From: an uncultured Fretibacterium sp.
Lineage (GTDB): Bacteria; Synergistota; Synergistia; Synergistales; Aminobacteriaceae
DNA: 64,000 nucleotides
Reading direction: 5' to 3'
Assembly (NCBI GenBank): GCA_946186205.1
Contig: CAMHMH010000002.1
Location: 1 to 64,000, forward strand
The position numbers were made by a program, and so were the translations under genes. The notes under the pieces were generated by a model. The model saw nothing but the letters and a program-made list of their open reading frames with translations. It did not search any database and was not told the DNA's origin. Numbering within the stretch: the first letter of the stretch is position 1; every line of letters starts with the position of its first letter. This document shows positions 34,446 through 42,844 of this stretch, one piece after another.

Positions 34446-34596
34446 CATCAAAAACTTATTTCCGATTCGCTTCTATGACTCACGGAACAGAATCGACTCT
34501 CTGAAATTTTGAGATTGATTCGGTTTCATAGTCATCAAGAACTTATTGCCGATTCGCTTCTTAGACTCACGGAACAGAATCGACTCACTAATTTTT
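34446..34596. repeat. Direct repeat of ~64 bp, part of a dispersed family
   Basis: Two copies (34446-34510 and 34533-34596) agree at most positions and share TGACTCACGGAACAGAATCG or GACTCACGGAACAGAATCG. Each contains CCGATTCGCTTCT, the reverse complement of the motif in the repeat at 13355-13456. The second copy runs over the last codons of the FAD oxidoreductase gene. Confidence 0.75.
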
Positions 34597-36588
34597 CTTC
34601 AATTCTTCAACAGCGAGACTCACAGCTTCACCCCTCGTAATATTTCCTTCCTTCAGTGAAATCTCACGGCCTGTTAATTCTTTCACGCGGGCAATGAGAC
34701 TCTCCCTGTCCTTGTTGCTGAGAATGTCATCGGGCTTGAAGAGTCCTTTGTCTTTGCCTTCTGCTATTTCCTTCACGAGTTCGGGATTGTCGAGCGCGAA
34801 TGTTATATCGTAGCCGACATCATAAGACACTGTATCGGGATATTTTTCCGGCTCAAGAAGTTTATAGAGGTTAGCGATCTGTACGGCCTTGTAGTATTTG
34901 TGATTAGCGGGAACATCTGAGTAAGTGCAGAGTGAGAGATTAGCCCCCGAATCAATCAGTGCTTCCTGAACGTGAACGGCCTTGACGAATCTCGGCTGAA
35001 TGTTGCGTGATACAGAGATTGCAGCGAGAGCCCCGGCGGCTTGACCTGTCATCATTGTGATTGGCTGAAGTCTCAAAGCTCCTGCAACGAGTCTCGACAT
35101 CGATAAATTTTTCTCAGCGAGTATTAGCCCGTCAACATTTCTGGGAATCAAAATGTTCATTGGCACCTGAAAATTTCCGTGCGGCCTGTGCTGCTCAATG
35201 TACGCTTGCTTCTCGCCTAAGTCTGACTCCATATCCGACTCGATGTCCGTGTGATGCAAGTCGAGATGATAGCAGCCGATTGCGATTGCGTCCTGAAACT
35301 CATTATTTCCGCGCCCGTCTTTGTAGCTTAATGAGTTGCTGAAGAGTTCCTGAGAGATTAGCGTGTGATTACTGACTCCCCTTCGTGATTCTCTGACGTA
35401 AGGGACAGGGGGCAAATGACGTGCGATGATCTTCCATTCGTCCGGGAGATCTTTTGCAGCCTCTTGAAGCTCGCCGTATTCATTCTCATCAACTGACCAT
35501 GACTCGCCTAACTCATTCTGCATGTAGTAAATGAAGTGAAGAGTTTTGATTAATGCGTCGCGTTCGAGCCTTGCGCGCAAGTTTTTGTCCTCCAAGTATG
35601 AGACTGGGAGTCCGTATTTGTCTCCGAGCTTGTTTTGTCCGGGGAAATCATTAGCCCAGTTGACCGAGCATTTAGAGATTGACGGCCAATTCTCTGGTGT
35701 TGCGTCAAAATTTCCGGGCGTGAAAGAGTCGGGGAGTCCTCTGTAAACGTTGTGAGTGATGAAATCTACCGGGAGCTTTACGGGGTATTGTCCCTTGAAG
35801 GTGAAGCCGTCCTTAGCGACATAATTCGCGTAATTTATGCGGGCCATGTCGTAGCCGGGAAGGGGTGATTTAGGCTTGAGGTGCTCAGGGACTCCGCCGG
35901 GGTATTTCCTGATAACGGCTGTCCATGTTATGTCCTGAATCATAGCGTTTGGGTTAATGTTGGGCGTGATTGAGTTTCCTGCTCTGTAGTCCGCGCCTGC
36001 CAGCGGGAGAATGTCGCCGTATTCTGTAGCGTCAATGAGAATCTTGCAGGTGATATTCTTCATTCCTTCAGGAGTCTTAATGATTACGCTGTTGATTCGT
36101 GGAGCCTCGCTGACGTTCTCGCCATTGACGGAAATAACTTCTTCTTTTCCGACGGCAATAATTTCTGACCCGTAAAGAATGTCGGGTGCTTCCTCGCCTC
36201 GTGCCATTTCCTGAAGGATTCGCAGTCCTATGTGAGGCTCAAAGGCTAAATTTCTCGGATCCCAGTAGCTTGTTCCGATGGATTTTCCCCGCGCTGAGTA
36301 ATACTCCTCGACACGCGAAATGAAGTCGGCGTATATTCCGCTCCTCTGCGCTGAAAGGTCGTCCATGTTCGCGACTCCTGCTGCGATTGCCTGGCCTCCG
36401 AGCATTGATGACGACTCTACAACGAGGACTTCAGAGCCCATTGAGGCCGCCTGAATTGCCGCGCTGATTCCTCCTGTGCCTGCTCCGGCTATGATTATGT
36501 CGTAGTTGTCGCGTATAGAGAGTGCGTGAGAAGGTGTGAAAGAAAAAAAGAGAACAAGAATTAGTGCGAGTGATAAATTCCTTCGCAT
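34588..36588 (-). CDS. Secreted FAD-dependent oxidoreductase
   Basis: 666 residues from ATG 36588, which follows AGGAGG by 8 bases; the longer frame upstream has no ribosome site. A signal peptide (LILVLFFSFTPSHA) precedes the FAD loop DIIIAGAGTGGISAAIQAASMGSEVLVVE. GGQAIAAGV and SVIGEYGDILPLAGAD-like regions (here ATEYGDILPLAGADY) fit the FAD_oxidored family, seen in many gut anaerobes with unknown electron acceptors. The last ~55 residues (GNITRGEAVSLAVEEL) resemble an S-layer homology repeat that may bind the cell wall. Stop TAG lies within a repeat. No flavin-partner gene adjoins it. Confidence 0.85.
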   Translation of the reverse strand: MRRNLSLALILVLFFSFTPSHALSIRDNYDIIIAGAGTGGISAAIQAASMGSEVLVVESSSMLGGQAIAAGVANMDDLSAQRSGIYADFISRVEEYYSARGKSIGTSYWDPRNLAFEPHIGLRILQEMARGEEAPDILYGSEIIAVGKEEVISVNGENVSEAPRINSVIIKTPEGMKNITCKILIDATEYGDILPLAGADYRAGNSITPNINPNAMIQDITWTAVIRKYPGGVPEHLKPKSPLPGYDMARINYANYVAKDGFTFKGQYPVKLPVDFITHNVYRGLPDSFTPGNFDATPENWPSISKCSVNWANDFPGQNKLGDKYGLPVSYLEDKNLRARLERDALIKTLHFIYYMQNELGESWSVDENEYGELQEAAKDLPDEWKIIARHLPPVPYVRESRRGVSNHTLISQELFSNSLSYKDGRGNNEFQDAIAIGCYHLDLHHTDIESDMESDLGEKQAYIEQHRPHGNFQVPMNILIPRNVDGLILAEKNLSMSRLVAGALRLQPITMMTGQAAGALAAISVSRNIQPRFVKAVHVQEALIDSGANLSLCTYSDVPANHKYYKAVQIANLYKLLEPEKYPDTVSYDVGYDITFALDNPELVKEIAEGKDKGLFKPDDILSNKDRESLIARVKELTGREISLKEGNITRGEAVSLAVEELKKN

Positions 36589-36649
36589 AATAAATCCCTC
36601 CTGTGTGTGATTGATTAGTGGGATTGTAGCAGATAATGAAGGGCAATAA

Positions 36650-36715
36650 AAACAGCGGCGCAATCTCTCTGACAGGATAGATAAAATCGCCACTGCTATC
36701 TTCTGGATGGCACGT
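36650..36715 (+). pseudogene. Decayed copy of the small membrane peptide gene
   Basis: The frame reads KQRRNLSDRIDKIATAIFW, parallel to KQRRTFLDRIDKIAAAVFW of the intact gene ~200 bases downstream. There is no start codon: a TAA lies directly before the Lys codon. The frame continues past the homologous part into the promoter and leader of the intact gene. It is a tandem duplicate that lost its start. Confidence 0.65.
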
Positions 36716-36747
36716 ATCATATCACATAAGGTGCTAATTTTATCTGG

Positions 36748-36816
36748 TATAATGATTTTCACGAGGGAGTCCCGGATGAGGTACAGGGCTCATCGGTCGA
36801 CGGGGAGCCGCCCTGT
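36748..36816 (+). promoter_or_regulatory. Extended -10 promoter and leader hairpin of the small peptide gene
   Basis: TGGTATAAT, an extended -10 (hexamer 36748-36753). In the ~80-base leader a 7-bp stem ACAGGGC (36783-36789) / GCCCTGT (36810-36816), extended by GGCTC/GAGCC inside, ends just before the GAGGTG ribosome site. It could modulate access to it. Confidence 0.5.
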
Positions 36817-36834
36817 AGAATTGAGGTGAACGCG

Positions 36835-36969
36835 ATGCCTAAAAAGGTTACGCGCAAAGCCGGAAAAAAACAGCGGCGGACTTTCCTTGACCGGATTGAC
36901 AAAATCGCCGCTGCCGTATTCTGGATCGTGAAAACAGTCTTGTTGTTAATTGACTGGTTCACCCGTTAA
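36835..36969 (+). CDS. 44-residue basic membrane peptide
   Basis: A small gene in the 36589-37058 gap. GAGGTG is 6 bases before ATG 36835; TAA at 36967-36969. The peptide has a very basic N-terminal half (MPKKVTRKAGKKQRR), a FLDRIDKIAAA turn and a hydrophobic C-terminal helix (VFWIVKTVLLLIDWF). A decayed copy is next to it, showing that the reading frame was once conserved enough to be duplicated. A strong promoter, structured leader and terminator make a compact unit of the size of type I toxin genes; an antisense RNA was not identified. Alternatively it is a membrane-protein regulator. Confidence 0.6.
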   Translation: MPKKVTRKAGKKQRRTFLDRIDKIAAAVFWIVKTVLLLIDWFTR

Positions 36970-36993
36970 TCGTGGGTGTTTGTTTCATGGCGT

Positions 36994-37033
36994 TAGGGGT
37001 CATGCTAGCTCCCTCACCGCCGCCCCTATTTTA
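36994..37033 (+). terminator. Terminator of the small peptide gene
   Basis: Stem TAGGGG / CCCCTA with a 23-base loop and TTTTA after it. A shorter hairpin CACCC/GGGTG spans the stop codon (36959-36977). Confidence 0.55.
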
Positions 37034-37058
37034 TCACAGAAAATTTTCCCTTCACGGT

Positions 37059-38324
37059 TTACTTTTTGTTTTTGCTCTTTTCTTTCTTTTCGCGCTTGAA
37101 CTCCTGCCTGTCATTTTCCGCTTTGCGTTTTAGTTTCTCCCTCTCACCGTCAACATCAAACACAAATTTATACGGCCCGTACTCTTTGTTGCGAGCGTCA
37201 ATATACTTCACCTCAATGCTAATATCACCGTGCTGTGTCTCAGGCTCAATCATCAATACAGGATAATGATACTCATTGAAGCCCGTCGATTTGTATTCGC
37301 CCTCATTCACTCTGAAGAATACTTCCTTGATGCCTTCATACTTGTCAGAGATCACACGGAAAAACACGCGGCCATTCCTCCACATGTCAGCGTAAAGCTC
37401 AATGCTCCGTTCGTGTTCGTAAAGCTCTACAGCATTTCCGCCGGGAGTGTAGATTACTCCGTCCGAGAATGAAGCAACGCCCAAGAATACGCCGCACAGT
37501 AACGCGACCGCCCCGATGTCTGACGCGACTCCGATTCTGAACCGATGAGTCCGAATCATCACAGCGCAAACGGGAATCACAATCACAGAAATTATTGCGA
37601 GGATCGGAATCATTGCCGGCCATCTTCTGACAACCGCGAGAGTTACGGCGAATATCACCGGGAAAATTATTCCTGTCTTTGGCGTTAGTATCTTCCTGAA
37701 AATTAACATGGCAATATCTTTCAATGACATTGGCGGAAAATCATCAGCATCATTTTGTTCAGCCTCTGAGACTCTCAGGCTGTAAGAGTCATACTCATCA
37801 TGACAATTTGAGTCCTTGAGATAATTCCAGAAGCGCAAGACCTCTTTTGAGTCGACAGAATTTCCCCTGCGCGGCCGTGTGTAACGTGCTAAATATTCTT
37901 CCTCGTACTTGTCGAATATGAGATCAAATATTCCGCTCCGATAAATGTAAACCTTGTTGTTGTTCCCGGACATTGAGTCGACGCTGAGAGCCGCGAGCCT
38001 TGAACGCCATCCCGGACTCCGTTGCATTCGTTGAAGCACTCGCGATATTGTTGACTGCCTCCGCCCGGTCAAGAGTGCTATATCATCCGGCGACCATAGG
38101 ACAATCTCTTCACCGTCAAATTTTATGTGGCTGTGAGACGGAGCAAGCATGATGTATTTTCCCTCTAAATATTCCTGGCGGTCTGAGGAGTCTCCCTGAA
38201 AGTTTTTGTAGTCGTCAATGTATTCCTTCATGAGCCTGTGAACTTGAAGCCTTGCATTACGGAACTGCTCAAAACGAAATTTCAGCCTGTTCATTTGCTG
38301 GCGTGTGAGTCTGAAGTTGGCCAT
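37059..38324 (-). CDS. HTH-like membrane protein of unknown function
   Basis: 421 residues. The N-terminal ~150 residues are soluble and basic and contain a helix-turn-helix-like stretch, LWSPDDIALLTGRRQSTIS, suggesting DNA binding. Four hydrophobic segments follow at about 210-310 (IIFPVIFAVTLAVVRRW, AMIPILAIISVIVIPV, IGAVALLCGVFLGV). A ~100-residue outer domain of beta strands comes next (VFFRVNEGEYKSTGF) and a final very basic Lys/Glu tail. This is the layout of a membrane-bound one-component regulator or an anti-sigma-like sensor, but no family was recognised. It stands alone on the minus strand. Confidence 0.65.
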   Translation of the reverse strand: MANFRLTRQQMNRLKFRFEQFRNARLQVHRLMKEYIDDYKNFQGDSSDRQEYLEGKYIMLAPSHSHIKFDGEEIVLWSPDDIALLTGRRQSTISRVLQRMQRSPGWRSRLAALSVDSMSGNNNKVYIYRSGIFDLIFDKYEEEYLARYTRPRRGNSVDSKEVLRFWNYLKDSNCHDEYDSYSLRVSEAEQNDADDFPPMSLKDIAMLIFRKILTPKTGIIFPVIFAVTLAVVRRWPAMIPILAIISVIVIPVCAVMIRTHRFRIGVASDIGAVALLCGVFLGVASFSDGVIYTPGGNAVELYEHERSIELYADMWRNGRVFFRVISDKYEGIKEVFFRVNEGEYKSTGFNEYHYPVLMIEPETQHGDISIEVKYIDARNKEYGPYKFVFDVDGEREKLKRKAENDRQEFKREKKEKSKNKK

Positions 38325-38422
38325 GAATATACGCTCCCTTTTGTGTGAATCAAATGCATTCGATTTTCTTTGAGTGTGTGATTAAGATTGACGCAATTAT
38401 ACAAGGCAAGGGGGTGAAGAAA

Positions 38423-38590
38423 ATGGGATTGCTCAATGACTTTTTATCCCGCGCAAGCGGACCGATTGCCGATACGTTCGACAAATATTCGAGAGATACA
38501 AGACTCAGTGATGAGAAAAGGCGCGAGCTTCGGGACAAAGCCGACATGTGGAGAAACGGTCTCCGCGACAGGTCGGACTCAGACGACTAA
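38423..38590 (+). CDS. Small hydrophilic protein, 55 residues
   Basis: ATG 38423 is chosen because AAGGGGG lies 9 bases before it; longer in-frame starts have no ribosome site. The peptide (MGLLNDFLSRASGPIADTF start) has an N-terminal amphipathic helix and a charged Asp/Arg/Lys C-terminus. There is no signal peptide and no known family. It is divergent from the HTH-membrane protein across ~100 bases and ends before the terminator shared with the BI-1-like gene. Confidence 0.55.
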   Translation: MGLLNDFLSRASGPIADTFDKYSRDTRLSDEKRRELRDKADMWRNGLRDRSDSDD

Positions 38591-38616
38591 CGAATGAATC
38601 ACCAGCGCAAAAAACG

Positions 38617-38653
38617 TAAAAAAAAATTCCCCTCGGCACTTTCACCGGGGGGA
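38617..38653 (-). terminator. Terminator of the BI-1-like gene
   Basis: Minus-strand stem TCCCCCCGG / CCGAGGGGA with a short loop and nine T. It may also act weakly on the plus strand. Confidence 0.8.
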
Positions 38654-38668
38654 TTTCTCGTATTCTTT

Positions 38669-39385
38669 CTAGTCTCTTCTCTTCCCGAAAAGTTTTATCA
38701 GGTACAAGAACAGGTTGATGAAGTCCAAGTACAACGCAAGCGCGCCGATCACCGCAACTTTTCCGATTGCCTCATCATCATTCATGCCGGAGCTTTCAGC
38801 GATTGATTTTATTTTCGCAGTGTCGTAAGCAGTCAGGCCCATGAAAATTATGATGCCCATCACGCTTATGACTGTCTCAGCCGTCGACGAACCCAAGAAT
38901 ATATTAATCACCATCGCAATGATGAGTCCCCAGAGTCCCATGTGAAGGAAACTTCCCCATGCCGTAATGTCGCGCTTAGTGTACATAGCATACAGGCTCA
39001 TTGCACTGAACATTCCCGCCGTCGACAAAAACGCCGTGTATACGCTCTCCTGTGTGTAAACGAGAAGTACACATGAAATCGTTATCCCGTTAAGCACACT
39101 GTAGAGTCCGAAAAGCAATAGTGATGTTGAAGCGTCATGTTTCGCAATCGTCGCGCTGAGGTAAAACACGAGTCCTAACTCCGCGATTGCCGCAATGATT
39201 AACGGAGCGCGTGAGCCGTAGAAGAATCGAATCATTGCCGGGCTTGCTACTGTGATCCATGCTGTTAATGATGTGAGGATTAATCCGAGTGCCATATACT
39301 GATAGACTTTGCGGAAAAGTGTATTGACCGACTCAATGCTGCCGACTCCCGCCGCGTATGGCGTATAGCTGTCGTATTGTGCCAT
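38669..39385 (-). CDS. Bax-inhibitor-1 / YccA family membrane protein
   Basis: 238 residues from ATG 39385 (AAAAAGGGAG 8 bases upstream). Seven hydrophobic segments; family motifs are GLILTSLTAWITVASPA, YTKRDITAWGSFLHMGLWGLIIAMVINIFLG and GLTAYDTAKIKSIAES (the TAYDxxxI signature). The C-terminus is LFLYLIKLFGKRRD. Members act as pH-sensitive ion-leak proteins or protease modulators in the inner membrane. The gene is duplicated in tandem: a broken copy lies at 39610-40230. Confidence 0.93.
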   Translation of the reverse strand: MAQYDSYTPYAAGVGSIESVNTLFRKVYQYMALGLILTSLTAWITVASPAMIRFFYGSRAPLIIAAIAELGLVFYLSATIAKHDASTSLLLFGLYSVLNGITISCVLLVYTQESVYTAFLSTAGMFSAMSLYAMYTKRDITAWGSFLHMGLWGLIIAMVINIFLGSSTAETVISVMGIIIFMGLTAYDTAKIKSIAESSGMNDDEAIGKVAVIGALALYLDFINLFLYLIKLFGKRRD

Positions 39386-39475
39386 AATGTAATCTCCCTT
39401 TTTCATGTAAAATATTACGGCCATATTCTAGCAGAGATTATGAAATTCTAATGTGAAAGGTGAAAAATCTCGGCA

Positions 39476-39533
39476 GTGAAGAAAAATGATGTCCGTGAAA
39501 TAACCCGCAGCGGTTAAGAGAGATTGTCTGTTC
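39476..39533 (+). pseudogene. 5' fragment of a greA copy
   Basis: From GTG 39476 the frame reads VKKNDVREITRSG, stop, ERLS, against VKKNDVHEMTRSGYERLS at the start of the intact greA (40314). The Tyr codon TAC has become TAA. It occupies the same place relative to the BI-1-like gene as the intact greA does relative to the broken copy. It is the left junction product of a tandem duplication. Confidence 0.75.
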
Positions 39534-39566
39534 ACAGCTTGAGAAACTAGAATTATATTCAGCCAC

Positions 39567-39606
39567 AAAAAAAAATTACCCCCTCAGCCAAAATGACGAG
39601 TGGGTA
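39567..39606 (-). terminator. Terminator of the broken BI-1 copy
   Basis: Minus-strand stem TACCCACTC / GAGGGGGTA around a ~13-base loop, followed by nine T. It lies just past the truncated end. Confidence 0.65.
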
Positions 39607-39609
39607 TTA

Positions 39610-40230
39610 TTATGTTCTTGAATTATTCATGTCGGAATCTTCAGCAAGCGATTTTATTTTCGCGGTGTCATACGCCGTCAAGACAGTGAATATTATTATG
39701 CCTATCACACTTATCACAGTTACAGTCGCCGATGACCCCACCAACATGTTAATCACCATCGCGATAATCAGTCCGCAGAGTCCCATAAGCAAGAAACTTC
39801 CCCGTGTCGTAATGTCGCGCTTCGTGTACATAGCATACACGCTCATTGCACCGAACATTCCCGCCGTCGACAAAAACGCCGTGTATACGCTCTCCTGTGT
39901 GTAGACGAGAAGTACACATGAAATCGTTATGCCGTTAAGCACGCTGTAGAGTCCGAAAAGCAATAGTGATGTTGAAGCGTCATGTTTCGCAATCGTCGCG
40001 CTGAGGTAAAACACGAGTCCTAACTCCGCGATTGCCGCAATGATTAACGGAGCGCGTGAGCCGTAGAAGAATCGAATCATTGCCGGGCTTGCTACTGTGA
40101 TCCACGCTGTTATTGACGTGAGGACTAATCCGAGTGTCATTTACTGATAGACTTTGCGGAAGAGTGTATTGACCGACTCAATGCCGCCGACTCCCGCCGC
40201 GTATGGCGTGCAGCTGTCGTACTGTGCCAT
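39610..40230 (-). pseudogene. Broken second copy of the BI-1-like gene
   Basis: Begins MAQYDSCTPYAAGVGGIESVNTLFRKVYQ, then TAA where the intact copy has the Tyr codon of VYQYMALG; the frame resumes MTLGLVLTSITAW and is near-identical to the intact protein for ~165 residues. It ends early at DMNNSRT, so the last transmembrane helix and basic tail are lost. Nonsense mutation plus 3' truncation make it a pseudogene; downstream reinitiation could still yield a partial membrane protein. Confidence 0.85.
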
Positions 40231-40313
40231 TAGTAATTGCCGCCTTTCGTGTAAAATAATGCCGCTGTATTTTAGCAAACAATATGAAAATCTAATGTGA
40301 AGGTGAAAAAATC

Positions 40314-40820
40314 ATGCCCGTGAAAAAAAATGACGTTCACGAAATGACAAGAAGCGGTTACGAAAGACTGTCCGAGGAATTGACTCACCTGCGAACAGCG
40401 AGAAGGCTCGAGGTTGCCAAGCAGCTTGAGGAAGCGCGAGCGTTCGGAGATTTGAGCGAGAATGCAGAGTACGCGGCTGCAAAAGAGGAGCAGGCAAAAC
40501 TCGAAGACAGGATACACGACCTTGAAGAGACACTGAGCAAAGTAACAGTGATTGACGAGGACAAACTCGACACAACGAAGGCAGGAGTCGGACTCAGAGT
40601 CAGCATTAAGGATTTGGATCACGAGGGAAAAATTTACACGTACGAAATTGTAGGCTCTGAGGAATTATCCGGGGCGGCAGTATCAGCTTCAGGCATTCAG
40701 AGAATCTCACAGAAGAGTCCCGTAGGCCAGGCAGTAAGCGGACATGTTGTAGGCGATGAAGTAGTCGTGAGGATACCGAGAGGAACACGGAGACTCAGAA
40801 TCACAGCTATCGAGAAATGA
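40314..40820 (+). CDS. greA: Transcription elongation factor GreA
   Basis: 168 residues. N-terminal coiled coil with the acidic tip DLSENAEYAAAKEEQ, which reaches the RNA polymerase active site and promotes transcript cleavage in backtracked complexes, and a C-terminal FKBP-like domain (SPVGQAVSGHVVGDEVVV). The start is ATG 40314; a GTG three codons later also fits. Its stop overlaps the next start (ATGA), so it is coupled to the epimerase and hemB. Its upstream region was duplicated together with the BI-1-like gene. Confidence 0.96.
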   Translation: MPVKKNDVHEMTRSGYERLSEELTHLRTARRLEVAKQLEEARAFGDLSENAEYAAAKEEQAKLEDRIHDLEETLSKVTVIDEDKLDTTKAGVGLRVSIKDLDHEGKIYTYEIVGSEELSGAAVSASGIQRISQKSPVGQAVSGHVVGDEVVVRIPRGTRRLRITAIEK

Positions 40821-41797
40821 CAGACTACGAAAAAATTCTGCCTCCTGTTGACGGCAAATATCACTGGCTTGTTACCGGCGCGGGAGGTTTTATCGGCTCG
40901 CACTTAACGGAAGCATTGCTCTCAATCGGCCAGAAAGTTACGGGACTCGATAACTTCAGCACAGGTTATCAGCACAATATAGACATGGCCGTTAAAGCGT
41001 CAGGACACCCGGAAAATTTTGCGTTCACAGAAGGAAGCATTAACGACTCCGAGATCTGCAACCGGGTCATGAATGGCATCGATTACGTTCTTCATCATGC
41101 CGCGTTCGTCTCAGTCCCGGCTTCAATGAAAGATCCCGCGAAATGTTTTGATGATAATGCGTCGGGCTTCATGAATATTCTTGAGGCAGCGAGGAGCAAC
41201 GGAGTCCGAAAGGTCGTATATGCCACGTCAAGCGCGGTGTACGGAGATGATGAGACAATGCCCAAAGTTGAATCGTCAACCGGAAAATCTTTATCCCCTT
41301 ACGCGCTCACGAAATACATCAATGAATTATGCGCGGAGTTTTACACGAGGGTTTACGGACTTGAATGCACAGGCCTGCGATATTTCAACGTGTTCGGAGT
41401 GAGACAGGATCCCAAAGGCGCATACGCTGCTGTGATTCCGAAATGGATCAGTGCTGTTACTTCCGGCGAAATCCCGGTGATATATGGCGACGGCAAACAG
41501 TCAAGAGATTTCTGCGCTGTTCAGAATGTCGTGAAGGCTAATATTCTCGCGGCAATGAGTCCTGACTCAAGCGGCAGAGTCTTCAACATTGGCTGCGGAG
41601 TCGAGACCACACTAAATGAACTGCTTGCGAAAATTTACGCGGTCTTTTCTCCCGGCCATGAAGTGAAAGCTGTCTATGAGTCTCCGCGTGAGGGCGATAT
41701 TCTTCACTCGTCAGCGTCAATCGAATATGCCCGTGAGATTCTCAAGTATGAACCATCTGTATATCTTTCTGACGGACTGGAGGCAATGAAGCAATGA
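40817..41797 (+). CDS. NAD-dependent UDP-sugar epimerase (UDP-GlcNAc 4-epimerase type)
   Basis: 326 residues, extended SDR family. TGAGGFIGSHL binds NAD, GLDNFSTGYQHNI follows, SSAVYGDDETMPK and the catalytic YALTK (Tyr, Lys) are intact, as is LRYFNVFGVRQDP. The long N-terminal lead and FSTGYQHN are typical of the WbpP/TviC group that epimerises UDP-GlcNAc to UDP-GalNAc for surface glycans. There are no other polysaccharide genes in the window; it sits between greA and hemB with ATGA overlaps on both sides. Confidence 0.88.
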   Translation: MTDYEKILPPVDGKYHWLVTGAGGFIGSHLTEALLSIGQKVTGLDNFSTGYQHNIDMAVKASGHPENFAFTEGSINDSEICNRVMNGIDYVLHHAAFVSVPASMKDPAKCFDDNASGFMNILEAARSNGVRKVVYATSSAVYGDDETMPKVESSTGKSLSPYALTKYINELCAEFYTRVYGLECTGLRYFNVFGVRQDPKGAYAAVIPKWISAVTSGEIPVIYGDGKQSRDFCAVQNVVKANILAAMSPDSSGRVFNIGCGVETTLNELLAKIYAVFSPGHEVKAVYESPREGDILHSSASIEYAREILKYEPSVYLSDGLEAMKQ

Positions 41798-42768
41798 TGA
41801 TACGTCCGAGAAGGCTGCGAGTCACTCAGGCAATACGCGACATGACAAGCGAGACTCGTTTAGCTCCCTCAATGTTAATCTATCCTGTTTTTGTCCGTGA
41901 AGGGAAAAATATCATCGAGGACATTCCCGCGATGCCCGGTCAGAAACGTTACAGCCCCGACATGTTGCCCGTGATACTCGAACGCGCCGTGAATGCGAAA
42001 ATAGGAGGCGTGTTACTGTTTGGGATTCCTGAACAAAAAGATGAAACAGGCTCTTCTGCGTGGCGTGAAGACGGCGTAATTCAGACAGCAATACGAACGG
42101 CAAAGAAAGAATTTCCCGGACTGACTCTGATCGGTGATGTGTGTCTCTGCGAATATACATCACACGGACATTGCGGACTCCTGAAGGGTAATAACGTCGA
42201 CAATGACTCAACGCTTGAGATATTAGCGCGTGTTGCAGTCTCACAGGCTCAGGCGGGAGCGGATATTGTTGCGCCTTCCGACATGATGGACGGACATACG
42301 CGGGCGATTCGTGAGTCTCTCGATAATGCGGGAATGACTGACACTCTGATTATGTCCTACGCTGTGAAGTATGCGAGTGCTTTTTACGGGCCTTTCAGGG
42401 AAGCTGCCGGTTCTGCTCCCTCGTTCGGAGACAGGAAGACTTACCAGATGGATCCCCGCAACGTTCGCGAGGCCGTGAAGGAAGCATTGCTTGACGCTGA
42501 AGAAGGCTCCGACATCATCATAGTGAAGCCGGGACTGCCCTACCTTGATGTGCTGAAGACCGTGAAATCTTCCGTGAATATCCCGGTAGCGTCCTATTGT
42601 GTGAGCGGTGAATACTCAATGATGAAGGCTGCTTGTTCAAATGGTTGGCTCAATGAAAAGAATATTGCCTGCGAGTCTGCCGTGTGTATTGCGAGGGCCG
42701 GCGCGGATATTATTATCACGTATTATGCCCTTGAGCTTGCCGAATGGATGCGTGAAGGCTCACTGTAG
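41794..42768 (+). CDS. hemB: Delta-aminolevulinic acid dehydratase (porphobilinogen synthase)
   Basis: 324 residues. Condenses two 5-aminolevulinate to porphobilinogen for tetrapyrroles. Active-site features are MSYAVKYASAFYGPFREAA (first Lys) and DIIIVKPGLPYLD (Schiff-base Lys); DVCLCEYTSHGHCG holds the metal-binding cysteines of the Zn form. Tetrapyrrole here may feed cobalamin, which the B12-type radical SAM enzyme would need, though no other hem or cob gene is in the window. The stop TAG precedes a bidirectional terminator. Confidence 0.96.
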   Translation: MMIRPRRLRVTQAIRDMTSETRLAPSMLIYPVFVREGKNIIEDIPAMPGQKRYSPDMLPVILERAVNAKIGGVLLFGIPEQKDETGSSAWREDGVIQTAIRTAKKEFPGLTLIGDVCLCEYTSHGHCGLLKGNNVDNDSTLEILARVAVSQAQAGADIVAPSDMMDGHTRAIRESLDNAGMTDTLIMSYAVKYASAFYGPFREAAGSAPSFGDRKTYQMDPRNVREAVKEALLDAEEGSDIIIVKPGLPYLDVLKTVKSSVNIPVASYCVSGEYSMMKAACSNGWLNEKNIACESAVCIARAGADIIITYYALELAEWMREGSL

Positions 42769-42776
42769 ATTAACAC

Positions 42777-42837
42777 AAAAAATTTTAGCGGCTTGTGCTG
42801 AAGGTTTATTCCCTCAACATGAACCGCTATTTTTTTG
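42777..42837. terminator. Bidirectional terminator between hemB and flagellin
   Basis: Outer stem TAGCGG / CCGCTA, partly continued inside (CTGAAGG / CCCTCAA), A-rich on the left and seven T on the right, so it can end both converging transcripts. Confidence 0.75.
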
Positions 42838-42844
42838 CCGACTG

